NCBI RefSeq assembly: GCF_014193375.1 | Contig: NZ_JACHZF010000024.1 | Span: forward strand, 1-54,129 | Direction of reading: 5' to 3' | DNA: 54,129 bases | Source: Halomonas campaniensis | GTDB lineage: Bacteria > Pseudomonadota > Gammaproteobacteria > Pseudomonadales > Halomonadaceae | In this document: piece by piece, positions 33,387 to 41,824 of the stretch | Position numbering within the stretch: position 1 is the first letter of the stretch | Layout: every line of letters starts with the position of its first letter | Notes under the pieces: model-generated | What the model was told of the DNA's origin: nothing | What the model saw: the letters and a program-made list of their open reading frames with translations, nothing else | The model's database searches: none | Position numbers and translations under genes: made by a program

Positions 33387-34754
33387 ATGCCCACCCCCAC
33401 CCCCCACCGCAGCTGGCGGGATGCCCTGGCGATCTACCTGCGCGCGCCGGTGATCACCATGCTGTTCCTGGGGTTCTCTGCCGGCCTGCCCTTCCTGCTG
33501 GTGTTCTCCACCCTGTCGGCCTGGCTGCGCAGCGACGGGGTCGAGGTGGCGGCCATCGGCTTCTTCTCGTGGATCGGCATCCTCTACTCGATCAAGTTCT
33601 TCTGGGCGCCGGTGGTCGACCGCCTGGCCCTGCCGCTGCTGACCCGCGCCCTGGGGCAGCGCCGCGGCTGGATGCTGCTGGCCCAGGGGCTGATCGCCGC
33701 CGGCCTGGTCGGCCTGGCCAGCCTCGACCCGCGCGGCAACCTGCCGCTGGTGGCGCTCTTCGCCCTGCTGGTGGCCTTCGGCTCGGCGACCCAGGACATC
33801 GCCATCGATGCCTTCCGCATCGAGTCGGCGCCGGACGATATCCAGGCGGCCATGGCCTCCACCTACATCATCGGCTATCGCGGCGGCCTGCTGGCCGCCG
33901 GCGCCGGGGCCCTCTACGTGGCGTCGTGGCTCTCCTGGGAGGCGGCCTACCTGTCCATGGCGGCCCTGGTGGGCATCGGGGTCATCACCGTGCTGGTTCG
34001 TCCGGAGCCAGAACGCCTGTCGCTCAACACCCAGCTGATCCACGAGCCGCGGGTGCGGGCCTTCCTGCGTGCCAGCCGCGGCAGGCCACGCCAGCTGCGC
34101 CGGCTGGGCGCCTGGCTGATCGGGGCGGTGGTCTGCCCCTTCACCGACTTCTTTACCCGTCACCGGCGCAAGGCGCTGTGGCTGCTGCTGTTCGTGGCGG
34201 TGTTCCGCATCAGCGACCTGGCCATGGCGTCCATGGCCAACCCGCTCTACATCGACCTGGGCTTCACGCTGGCCACCATCGCCAACGTGACCAACGTCTT
34301 CGGCATCGCCATGAGCGTCGGCGGGGGCATCCTGGGGGGGCTGCTGGTGGCGCGCTACGGCATCGGGCCGATCCTGGTGCTGGGTGCGGCCGCCGCCACC
34401 CTCACCAACCTGCTGTTCGCCGCCCTGGCGCTGGCCGGCCAGAGCCTGCCGATGCTGGTCATGGCGATCGTCGGCGACAACCTCGCCAACGGCCTGGCCA
34501 GCGCGGTGTTCATCGCCTTCCTCTCCAGCCTGACCTCACGGGCCTACACGGCGACCCAGTACGCGCTGTTCTCCTCGCTGATGACGCTGCCCGGCAAGTT
34601 CCTGAGCGGCTTCGGCGGGCTGGTGGTGGCGGCCGAGGGCTACGCCACCTTCTTCGTGATCGCCACGGCCCTGGGCCTGCCGGCCATCGCCCTGGCAATC
34701 TGGATCAGCCGCGACCGCGAGCTCGTGCCACCGCCGGCCCCGCGCGCCGCCTGA
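33387..34754 (+). CDS. AmpG family MFS transporter
   Basis: 455 aa with about 12 membrane helices. Diagnostic AmpG-type motifs are GFSAGLPFLLVFSTLSAWLR near the N-terminus (first 20 residues), FGSATQDIAIDAFRIE and STYIIGYRGGLLAAG, then FRISDLAMASMANPLYID. AmpG imports 1,6-anhydro-muropeptides for cell-wall recycling; paralogues with other substrates exist, so I leave the symbol blank. A lytic transglycosylase, which would make such products, is encoded at 29438. ATG 33387 has AAGGAG nine bases upstream. It is divergent from rfaH. Confidence 0.88.
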   Translation: MPTPTPHRSWRDALAIYLRAPVITMLFLGFSAGLPFLLVFSTLSAWLRSDGVEVAAIGFFSWIGILYSIKFFWAPVVDRLALPLLTRALGQRRGWMLLAQGLIAAGLVGLASLDPRGNLPLVALFALLVAFGSATQDIAIDAFRIESAPDDIQAAMASTYIIGYRGGLLAAGAGALYVASWLSWEAAYLSMAALVGIGVITVLVRPEPERLSLNTQLIHEPRVRAFLRASRGRPRQLRRLGAWLIGAVVCPFTDFFTRHRRKALWLLLFVAVFRISDLAMASMANPLYIDLGFTLATIANVTNVFGIAMSVGGGILGGLLVARYGIGPILVLGAAAATLTNLLFAALALAGQSLPMLVMAIVGDNLANGLASAVFIAFLSSLTSRAYTATQYALFSSLMTLPGKFLSGFGGLVVAAEGYATFFVIATALGLPAIALAIWISRDRELVPPPAPRAA

Positions 34755-34814
34755 GGCTCAGTCCTCGAAGCGGCCCCGCACGCTGGCCGAGGCTCAGCCC
34801 TCGAAGCGGTCGCG
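34751..34814. repeat. 28-bp direct duplication of a gene's 3' end
   Basis: GAGGCTCAGTCCTCGAAGCG at 34751 recurs at 34787, and over 28 bp 25 positions match at a spacing of 36 bp. On the minus strand both copies encode Arg-x-Arg-Phe-Glu-(Asp/Gly) followed by a stop, so the end of the SEC-C gene exists twice; the copy at 34794 is the functional one. Confidence 0.8.
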
Positions 34815-36623
34815 CAGCCAGTCGAGCGCGCCGGGCGTGGCGCGCCACTGGTCGCGCATCAGCGTCCGGTACTGCCATGCCTCGGCCCGGGAGCCCGGCT
34901 CGGCGACGCCATCCGGGCCGGTATGCACCGGCCGGGGATTCTCGGCGCACAGCATGTCCAGGGCGTGGGCGTTGTGGCGCTGCGCCGCGGCCAGCGCCTC
35001 GGCGGCCTCCTCCCGCCGCGCCAGCCGGAACAGGGCCAGGGCGCGCCCCATGAGCAGGCCCAGCGGCGGCGGCTCGTCGGCATCCGCCGTGACCTGCTGT
35101 TCGCTCACCGCCAGGGCCTCGCTGTCGCGGCCGTCGCGCAGCAGCTGGTCGAGCACCAGCTCGCGCAGCCCCAGGCTGTCGTGGTCGTCCAGTGCCAGCA
35201 GGCGCTCGGCGAGCTGTCGCGAACGCTGACGCGCGCCACGCTCCATCCCCACCACCAGCGCCAGGCCGGTGCGCAGCAGCACGGCGTTGTCGGCATCGTC
35301 CCAGGCCAGGGTACCCGGCCCCTCGGCAGCCACCTGCTCCAGCCAGCGCTCCAGCCGGTCGGCCAGCGGGGCGAACAGGCTCGGCGCCATCCATGGCAGG
35401 CTGCCGAAGCGGCTGGTCAGGGCCAGGGTCAGCGACTGGACGACCCGCGGCGCATCCAGCCATTCCGGGTGGGCACAGAGCTCGCCCAGCCAGCCGGCCG
35501 CCTCGGGCCAGGGATCATCCTCGAGCCCCATGGGCGAGTCGGCCGCCACCGCCACCTGGAAGTGCTGCTGCCAGACGGCGAACAGGGTGTCCTCGCGGGC
35601 CGTGGTGCGGTACTCCAGGCGGCCATCGTCGGTCCGGCGGATGGCCAGCTTCGGCGCCGTGGGCAGCGCCTCGAAGAGCGCCTGGAGCGAGGCCAGCGGG
35701 CCGGCCAGGTCCTCCTCGGCATTCAGCAGCTGGTCGGCCAGGGTGGCACCGGGGTTCTCGGCCAGGTCGGCCAGGAACTGCAGCTGGTCCGGCTCCAGGT
35801 CTCCCTGGCGGGCGAGCCGACGGAACCAGAAGCGCGCCCGCTCGGCGGCCTCCTGCTCGTGGCCCTCGTGGAGCAGCAGCATGGCCTCGATGTAGGCCAG
35901 GGTCGGCGAGTCCGGCAGGGCCTGCTGGGCGCGCACGAAGGCGGCCCGGGCGCTGTCCAGGTCGTCGTTGTCCAGGTGCATCAGGCACAGCCGCTCCAGC
36001 GCCACGCCGCGCAGGAACAGCGGGCCGCGCTCGAGCACGGCGTCGAGCAGCGCCTCGCGCTTGCGATGGAAGCCGCGCTCCTGATAGAGGTCGATGAGGA
36101 TCTCGAAGGCCGGCTCGGCCTGCTCCGGCAGCCGCGACCAGTCTGCGCGCTCGAACAGCGACTCGAGGATCTGCTGGGCGCGCCCCCGCTGCCCGGTCTC
36201 GGCGGCGATCAGCCCGGCCTCCAGCAGCGCCTGGGCCGGCGCCCGGCCGCTCTCCAGGGCCGCCTTGAGGGCGTCACCCTTCCACTCGCGCAGCGACAGC
36301 ATCCACATCAGGTGGGCGGGCACCGGGCCGGGCAGGGTCACGGCCCCGCAGCACTGCTTGGTCTTGCGGCCGGAGTCGCACCAGCAGGGCTCGTTGCGCC
36401 CCGGCCGGGCCAGGGGTTCGCTGGCGAAGCCGAGTCGGGCCAGGGGGGTCTGCGACCAGAGCTCAGGCGCCAGCGCCTGGGCCAGCGGCAGGTTGCCCCC
36501 CACCAGGGAGGGGCCCTCCTCGCGGGCCCAGGCCATCAGCGTCGGATAGCGCTCGTCCTTGCGAATGGCCGCCAGGGCGCCCGAGGCAAACCCCAGCAGC
36601 TGTTCCACCCATACTGCCAGCAT
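34794..36623 (-). CDS. SEC-C motif protein with helical repeats
   Basis: 609 aa. Residues about 74-92 form the zinc-binding SEC-C motif (GRNEPCWCDSGRKTKQCCG), as found at the SecA C-terminus, where it binds SecB or ribosomes. The rest is helical, with TPR-like pairs of helices (for example LEAGLIAAETGQRGRAQQIL and EAMLLLHEGHEQEAAERAR), suggesting a scaffold or binding protein. Function is unknown. ATG 36623 has GGAG six bases upstream; GTG 36635 is the alternative. The gene ends against the 28-bp duplication next to the AmpG-type gene. Confidence 0.85.
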   Translation of the reverse strand: MLAVWVEQLLGFASGALAAIRKDERYPTLMAWAREEGPSLVGGNLPLAQALAPELWSQTPLARLGFASEPLARPGRNEPCWCDSGRKTKQCCGAVTLPGPVPAHLMWMLSLREWKGDALKAALESGRAPAQALLEAGLIAAETGQRGRAQQILESLFERADWSRLPEQAEPAFEILIDLYQERGFHRKREALLDAVLERGPLFLRGVALERLCLMHLDNDDLDSARAAFVRAQQALPDSPTLAYIEAMLLLHEGHEQEAAERARFWFRRLARQGDLEPDQLQFLADLAENPGATLADQLLNAEEDLAGPLASLQALFEALPTAPKLAIRRTDDGRLEYRTTAREDTLFAVWQQHFQVAVAADSPMGLEDDPWPEAAGWLGELCAHPEWLDAPRVVQSLTLALTSRFGSLPWMAPSLFAPLADRLERWLEQVAAEGPGTLAWDDADNAVLLRTGLALVVGMERGARQRSRQLAERLLALDDHDSLGLRELVLDQLLRDGRDSEALAVSEQQVTADADEPPPLGLLMGRALALFRLARREEAAEALAAAQRHNAHALDMLCAENPRPVHTGPDGVAEPGSRAEAWQYRTLMRDQWRATPGALDWLRDRFEG

Positions 36624-36686
36624 CCCAGTCTCCACGGTCCCGAAAACGGCACAGTCTACCAGCCCACCGGGACGCTGGGCAGACGT

Positions 36687-37931
36687 TCACTTCCCCGCCC
36701 ACGCCAGAAGCGGCCGGGTGCGGGCGTGCATGTCGAGCCGCGCGCCCAGGCGCACCAGGTTCCAGTAGTGGCCGTTGAGGGTGCGCGACAGCAGCAGGGT
36801 GTCGGCCGGCGGCTGGAGGCGGTCCATGGCGGCCCAGACCTTGGGGGTCAGGTCGCGCAGCCGACGGTGGACGCGCACGTCGCCGAAGTCCTGCTCGCCG
36901 GGAGCAAACAGCGGCGCCACCGCCTCGGCGGATTCCCGATAGAGCGAGAGTGGCGCGCCCTGCCCCTGGCGCCCGCCCAGCCTGAGCAGCGCCTCGTCCA
37001 TCGCCATGGGGTCCCTCGCCAGGGTCGCCTCGAGCAGCTGCATCATCGCCCTGAGGCGCGCTTCGGGCACCGGGATCACCGCGCCGAGGTCGTAGATGAC
37101 CAGCTGCCCCCGCTCGTTCACGGCGAAGTTGCCGGCATGGGGGTCGGCATGCAGCTCGCCGTGGGTGAACAGCTCCTCGGTGATCCAGTCGGCCAGGGTC
37201 TCCGCCACGCCCTGGCGCGTGGCGTCGTCGCCCGCTTCCAGCTCGCGCAGCGGCGTGCCCGGCTCGTAGCGCATGGCCAGGACCCTGGGACCGGAGAGCC
37301 CCGGCAGCGGCTCGGGAATCACCAGCCGTTCGAGATGGGCGTAGCGCGCCCGATAGCGCGCCAGGGCCTCGGCCTCGGCGTGGTAGTCGAGCTCGCCGCG
37401 CAGGCTGGCGGCCAGCTCCTCGAAGAGCGCATCGAGCCGCGCCTGGGGCACCTTGAACCAGCGACCCAGGCGCATCAGCCGACGCACCTGGGTGAGGTCG
37501 CTCTCCAGCACCTCGGCCAGCCCCGGGTACTGCACCTTGAGCACCAGGGTCTCGCCGTCGTGGGTCACGGCACGGTGCACCTGCCCCATGGAGGCGCTGG
37601 CGAAGGGCCGCTCCTCGATCTCGCGGAAGCGTTCGGCCAGGTCGCCGTACTGCTCGACCAGGCTGACCCGGATGCTCGCCCAGGGCATGGGCTCGGCCTG
37701 GCGCTGCAGGCGGGCGAGCTCCTCGGCAAGGTCGGGCGGCAGCAGGTCGTCCCACTGGGACATGATCTGGGCCAGCTTCATGGCCGGGCCCTTGAGCTCG
37801 GAGAGCCCCTCGAACAGTGCCTCGCCCAGGGCACGCCAGTCGGCCTGGCCGCCCAGCCGGGTACGGATCAGGGCGCCACCGGTCCGCGCCCCCAGGCCCA
37901 GCAGGCGCCGGGTTCTGCCTCGCTCGCGCAT
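36687..37931 (-). CDS. ABC1/AarF/UbiB family kinase-like protein
   Basis: 414 aa atypical kinase. The family blocks are present: GPAMKLAQIMSQWDDLLPP (the signature normally reads KxGQ and here KLAQ), SASMGQVHRAV (Ala/Gly-rich ATP loop), LKVQYPG (ATP-binding Lys), ELDYHAEAEAL, and the catalytic HGELHADPHAGNF with YDLGAV as the metal-binding Asp. UbiB/ADCK relatives assist ubiquinone synthesis or distribution; this one is not next to ubiE or ubiJ and is probably a paralogue. ATG 37931 has GGAG seven bases upstream; TTG 37964 would fall inside the candidate operator. The 51-base gap before the SEC-C gene leaves open co-transcription. Confidence 0.88.
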   Translation of the reverse strand: MRERGRTRRLLGLGARTGGALIRTRLGGQADWRALGEALFEGLSELKGPAMKLAQIMSQWDDLLPPDLAEELARLQRQAEPMPWASIRVSLVEQYGDLAERFREIEERPFASASMGQVHRAVTHDGETLVLKVQYPGLAEVLESDLTQVRRLMRLGRWFKVPQARLDALFEELAASLRGELDYHAEAEALARYRARYAHLERLVIPEPLPGLSGPRVLAMRYEPGTPLRELEAGDDATRQGVAETLADWITEELFTHGELHADPHAGNFAVNERGQLVIYDLGAVIPVPEARLRAMMQLLEATLARDPMAMDEALLRLGGRQGQGAPLSLYRESAEAVAPLFAPGEQDFGDVRVHRRLRDLTPKVWAAMDRLQPPADTLLLSRTLNGHYWNLVRLGARLDMHARTRPLLAWAGK

Positions 37932-37962
37932 CGCATCGCTCCGCTGGTAGGTGGATGCCAAC

Positions 37963-37983
37963 AATGATACAAGAATTGTACAT
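37963..37983 (-). promoter_or_regulatory. candidate operator shared with the DUF6494-ABC operon
   Basis: Minus-strand ATGTACAATTCTTGTATCATT contains a perfect TACAA-GAA-TTGTA dyad. It matches 17 of 21 positions with the sequence at 4706-4726. It lies 32 bases before the ABC1 gene's ATG; on the plus strand its TTGTAC could also serve as a -35 for topB, 80 bases on. Confidence 0.5.
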
Positions 37984-38062
37984 CAACCGAAGCAGGTTAC
38001 ACCTGGCAGGCGCGCCAGGATACTGGAAGAATATCCATGAATCCCGCTACCGAGCCGTGCCC

Positions 38063-40003
38063 ATGCGACTGATCATCGCCGAGAAACCCAGCCTGGCCCG
38101 GGCCATCGCCGAGGCCCTGCCCGGTGCGGCGCGGCGCGATGATGGCGCCCTGGTGGTCGGCGACACCACCGTCACCTGGTGCCTGGGCCACCTGCTCGAG
38201 CAGGCGCCGCCGGACGCCTATGACCCGGCCCTGAAGCAGTGGCGCCTCGATCACCTGCCGATCCTGCCGGCCGAGTGGAAGCTGATGCCCCGCCCCAGGG
38301 CCCGCGGCCAGCTGGCGGTGATTCGCCGGCTGCTCAAGGGCGCCCGGGAGGTGGTCCATGCCGGCGACCCCGACCGCGAGGGCCAGCTGCTGGTGCAGGA
38401 GGTGATCGAGCACCTGGGCTGGAAGGGGCCGGTATCGCGGCTGCTGGTCAGCGACCTCAACCGTCCGGCGGTGCAGCGGGCCCTGGCGCGCCTGGAGGAC
38501 AACGCCCGCTACCAGCCGCTGTTTCGCGCCGCGGAGTCCCGGGCCCGGGCCGACTGGCTCTACGGCATCAACCTGACCCGCGCCTGGACCCTGATCGGCC
38601 GCCAGGCGGGCCACGATGGCGTGCTCTCGGTGGGCCGGGTGCAGACCCCGGTGCTGGGGCTGGTGGTCCGCCGCGACGCCGAGATCCGCGACTTCGTGCC
38701 CAGGCCCTTCTTCGTGCTGTGGGCGGACCTCGAGGTGGCGGCCGGCCGGCTGCGCGCCTGGTGGCAGCCCGGCGAGACGCATCCGCTGGACGACCAGGGG
38801 CGGCTGCTCGCGCGCCAGCCCGCCGCCGACCTCGCCGAGCGGCTGCCCGGCGCCGAGGGGCGCCTGGCCCGCCTCGAGAGCCGCGACAGGCGTCAGCCCG
38901 CCCCGCTGCCCTACTCGCTCTCGGCGCTGCAGGTGGATGCCGCCCGGCGCTTCGGGCTCTCCGCCAAGGCGGTGCTGGAGATCTGCCAGCGCCTCTACGA
39001 GCGCCACAAGCTGATCACCTATCCGCGCTCGGACTGCCGCTACCTGCCCGAGGAGCACTTCGCCTCGGCACGGGCCACCCTGGAGGGCGCCTGCCGCACG
39101 GACCCGACGCTGCGAGGCTGGCTGGCCGGGGCGGACTTCTCGCGACGTTCCCGGGCCTGGAACGACAAGCAGGTGGGCGCCCACCACGCCCTCTCGCCCA
39201 CCGGCAAGCCCGCCGACCCGTCACGACTCGACAAGGCCGAGGCCGACGTCTTCCGGCTGATCGCTCGCAACGTGCTGGCCCAGTTCTATCCGCCCCTCGT
39301 CACCCGCGAGGTCAAGGCGGAGTTCGCCATCGCCGGCGAGGCCTTCCGTGCCAGCGGCCAGGAGATCCTCGAGCCCGGCTGGAAGCCGCTGTTCACCACC
39401 CGGGAGGAAGCCCCGCCCCTGCCCCCGCTCACCGAGGGCGAGACCTGCCGGGTGAGGGAGGCCGGCGTCGAGGATCGCGAGACCCGCCCGCCGGAGCCCT
39501 TCACCGATGCCAGCCTGATCAAGGCGATGATGAACATCGGGCGCTACGTCGAGGACCCGGCGGTGCGCCGCACCCTGCGCGAGCACGATGGCCTGGGCAC
39601 CGAGGCGACGCGGGCCGGCATCATCGAGACGCTGGTGGAGCGCGGCTACCTGGTGCGTCGGGCCAAGGCCCTGCGCGCCACGCGGCTCGGCAGCGCCCTG
39701 ATCGCCTCGCTGCCCGACGCAGTGGGGCGCCCCGAACGCACGGCCCTCTGGGAGCAGCGCCTGGGCAGCATCGCCGAGGCCGGCGATGACCCGGCCCCCT
39801 TCCTGGCCTCCCTGGTGACCGACCTGCACGGGCTGCTCTCCTCCGCCGATGCCGGCCGCCTGCGCCAGGCCCTGGCGAACGCCCGCGGCGAGGAACCGGC
39901 GCCCGCCGGCCGCCCGTCGGCGAGACGCCGAGGCAGCACCGCCCGGCGCCGAGGAACGGGCACGGGCGGCAGCCGCCCGACCCGCAGGAGGCGTTCCTCA
40001 TGA
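38063..40003 (+). CDS. topB: DNA topoisomerase III
   Basis: 646 aa type IA topoisomerase, near the 653 aa of E. coli TopB. The Toprim domain begins MRLIIAEKPSLARAI (catalytic Glu) and carries AGDPDREGQLL; the catalytic Tyr lies in LITYPRSDCRYLP; REHDGLGTEATRAGII is the domain IV block. It decatenates replication intermediates by single-strand passage. The C-terminal tail of about 30 residues is Arg-rich (RRRGSTARRRGTG), fitting DNA binding, and there is no zinc ribbon. Its stop overlaps the panE-like start (ATGA). ATG 38063 is the first Met consistent with the Toprim strand; the open frame further up is chance. Confidence 0.95.
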   Translation: MRLIIAEKPSLARAIAEALPGAARRDDGALVVGDTTVTWCLGHLLEQAPPDAYDPALKQWRLDHLPILPAEWKLMPRPRARGQLAVIRRLLKGAREVVHAGDPDREGQLLVQEVIEHLGWKGPVSRLLVSDLNRPAVQRALARLEDNARYQPLFRAAESRARADWLYGINLTRAWTLIGRQAGHDGVLSVGRVQTPVLGLVVRRDAEIRDFVPRPFFVLWADLEVAAGRLRAWWQPGETHPLDDQGRLLARQPAADLAERLPGAEGRLARLESRDRRQPAPLPYSLSALQVDAARRFGLSAKAVLEICQRLYERHKLITYPRSDCRYLPEEHFASARATLEGACRTDPTLRGWLAGADFSRRSRAWNDKQVGAHHALSPTGKPADPSRLDKAEADVFRLIARNVLAQFYPPLVTREVKAEFAIAGEAFRASGQEILEPGWKPLFTTREEAPPLPPLTEGETCRVREAGVEDRETRPPEPFTDASLIKAMMNIGRYVEDPAVRRTLREHDGLGTEATRAGIIETLVERGYLVRRAKALRATRLGSALIASLPDAVGRPERTALWEQRLGSIAEAGDDPAPFLASLVTDLHGLLSSADAGRLRQALANARGEEPAPAGRPSARRRGSTARRRGTGTGGSRPTRRRRSS

Positions 40004-40950
40004 GCGAACTGAACCGCCACTGGATCGTCGGCCCCGGCGCCCTGGGCCGGTTGATCGCCCTGCGCCTGGCGACCCGGGCAAGCGAGGGCGTGGAGGTCGC
40101 GCTGCTGGGGCGGCGACGGCTGGCCGCCAGCCAGACCCTGGTGACCCCCGACGGGACACCGCTGACCCGGGCGCTGACGATGGCGACGGTCGATACCCCG
40201 CCGTCGCCCCCCCCGGACGTGGTGCACCTGGTCACCAAGGCCTACGCCGCCGACGCGGCCCACCGGACGCTGGCCGCCCACCTGCCCCCGGGCACGCCGC
40301 TGGTGCTGTGGCAGAACGGCTTCGACTGCCAGCCGCGACTCACCGAGCGCCACGCCGGTCCGGTGCTGTGCGCCACCACCACCGAGGGCGCCTTCGTGGC
40401 GAGCGACGACCGGGTGGTCCATGCCGGACACGGCCAGACCCTGGTCGGCGCCCTCGACGGCGGACACCGGGCCCTGGCCGACGCGCTTGCCCGCCGACTC
40501 GACGGGGCGGGGCTTCCCGCCCGGGCGGTGGGCGACATCCGCGCTCGGCTCTGGCAGAAGCTTGCCGTGAATGCCGCCATCAATCCGCTGGTGGCGCGCT
40601 TTCGCATCCGCAATGGCCAGCTGCGCGACCGCCCCTTCCGGCCGATGGTGGAGGCGGTGATCATCGAGGTCGCCGGGATCATGGCGGCGGAGGGCGTCGC
40701 CCCGCCGGAGGGCGAGGGGCTGGAGGGCTGGCGCGCCCTGGTATGGCGGGTCGTGGCCGGCACGGCAAACAATCGCGCCTCGATGCTGCAGGACGTGCTG
40801 GCTGGCCGACCCACCGAACATCGGGCGATTCTCGGCCCGCTGCTTGCGGCCGCGGCGCGCCATGGCCAGGAGGTCCCGAGGATCGCCGCGCTGCAGGCCG
40901 AGCTGTGCGGCCTGGCCACGAACCTGGCAGACCCCGCCTCCCCTTGCTAA
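40000..40950 (+). CDS. panE: 2-dehydropantoate 2-reductase
   Basis: 316 aa ketopantoate reductase of the ApbA/PanE family, which makes pantoate for coenzyme A using NADPH. The N-terminal Rossmann motif is HWIVGPGALGRLIALRL; LWQNGFDC and TTTEGAFVA correspond to the substrate-binding face; the catalytic Lys and Asn are in WQKLAVNAAINPL, and GTANNRASMLQDVLAGR is the C-terminal signature containing the conserved Ser. It is translationally coupled to topB (ATGA), an order without obvious functional logic. Several paralogues occur in many genomes, so panE function is likely, not certain. Confidence 0.9.
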   Translation: MSELNRHWIVGPGALGRLIALRLATRASEGVEVALLGRRRLAASQTLVTPDGTPLTRALTMATVDTPPSPPPDVVHLVTKAYAADAAHRTLAAHLPPGTPLVLWQNGFDCQPRLTERHAGPVLCATTTEGAFVASDDRVVHAGHGQTLVGALDGGHRALADALARRLDGAGLPARAVGDIRARLWQKLAVNAAINPLVARFRIRNGQLRDRPFRPMVEAVIIEVAGIMAAEGVAPPEGEGLEGWRALVWRVVAGTANNRASMLQDVLAGRPTEHRAILGPLLAAAARHGQEVPRIAALQAELCGLATNLADPASPC

Positions 40951-40982
40951 CCTGACAGGGTCAATCCAATAACGCAGCAGCC

Positions 40983-41002
40983 CTGCCACCGCCCGGTGGC
41001 AG
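40983..41002. other. leader hairpin before small barrel gene
   Basis: CTGCCACC-GCCC-GGTGGCAG forms an 8-bp perfect stem with a 4-base loop, without a T-tract. It lies 24 bases before ATG 41027 and could be a leader structure or a weak, Rho-type end of the topB-panE transcript. Confidence 0.35.
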
Positions 41003-41026
41003 CAGGCCGACGCAAGGACAGGGAAC

Positions 41027-41593
41027 ATGAAACCGGGTCCCACCCTCGCCGCCCTGGTGGCCGGTCTGGCGATCGCCTCGTCACCGCTCGCCGCTGCCGA
41101 CGACACCCCCGCCTACGCAGGCCAGAACACCGACCTGATGCACCTCGACAACGGCGTGGTGGTCGATGGTCGCGACATCGAGACGCCGGACGGCTACACC
41201 TCCGGCTTCCGGCTCATCGCCGGCTTCAATCCCCTGCGCCTGCCTCGTCTCGACCTCGGCGCCGAATTCAGCTACCGCGAGAGCGACGAGGTGCCGACCC
41301 GCCTCGGCGACCAGCAGATGCTCCTCAACACCGTCAGCCTGGGCGGCAGCCTGGTGGCCGGCGTGCGCCTCGGCCATCTCGGCCTCTACGCCAAGTCCGG
41401 CCTGGTCGGCTGGGAGGGCGACCCGGTGATGCCCGGCCAGGACGTCGCTCGCAGCGGCACGACCCGGGTCCAGGGCCTGGGCGCCCGGCTCCAGTTCGAC
41501 CGGCTGGTGAGCCGCCTGGAGTTCGAGGAGTTCGACGCCCCCGACATGGCCCACCTGAACCTGGTGACCGCCTCGCTGCATTTTCCCTTCTGA
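41027..41593 (+). CDS. small outer-membrane beta-barrel protein
   Basis: 188 aa. Signal peptide to about residue 24 (hydrophobic LAALVAGLAIASSPLAAA), then about eight amphipathic strands ending in a terminal Phe (ASLHFPF), consistent with an OmpW/OmpX-sized barrel inserted by BAM. The segment GYTSGFRLIAGFNPLRLPRL is a typical strand-turn-strand. No specific family is recognised. ATG 41027 has AGGGAA upstream. It sits alone between panE and the end of ppc, converging on ppc. Confidence 0.82.
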   Translation: MKPGPTLAALVAGLAIASSPLAAADDTPAYAGQNTDLMHLDNGVVVDGRDIETPDGYTSGFRLIAGFNPLRLPRLDLGAEFSYRESDEVPTRLGDQQMLLNTVSLGGSLVAGVRLGHLGLYAKSGLVGWEGDPVMPGQDVARSGTTRVQGLGARLQFDRLVSRLEFEEFDAPDMAHLNLVTASLHFPF

Positions 41594-41638
41594 AGCTGGC
41601 AGTCAGGATGTCGGCACCCAGTGGCTCCTCCGCCCCCC

Positions 41639-41789
41639 TGTAGGAGGCCGGGTCCCCCGGCGGTTCGACGCTTCGACGAATGGAGGCCAAAGGCCTCCCG
41701 GTGGCACCAGAGAAATCTGCAACACCTCCGCGGCGCCTGCGGCGCCAGTCGCGAGGCAAAGCCGGAACGCCGGACCGCTCCCTCCTACA
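41639..41789. repeat. REP-like interspersed element, about 150 bp
   Basis: TGTAGGAG at the left end and CTCCTACA at the right end are 8-bp terminal inverted repeats around a GC-rich, non-coding interior with short inverted segments (GAGGCC-AAA-GGCCTC, perfect 6-bp arms, near 41681). TGTAGGAG-type ends recall REP/BIME sequences of pseudomonads and relatives. It lies between two convergent genes, a typical place for such repeats. Confidence 0.6.
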
Positions 41790-41824
41790 ACTCTGGCGGC
41801 AGCCGTGGGCGAAGCCCGGCGGGG

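Noticed and set aside
34923..37967. A 1014-codon open frame on the plus strand
   Set aside because: Antisense to both the SEC-C and ABC1 kinase genes, without motifs; composition (Gln, His, Gly, Arg) is that of a shadow frame.
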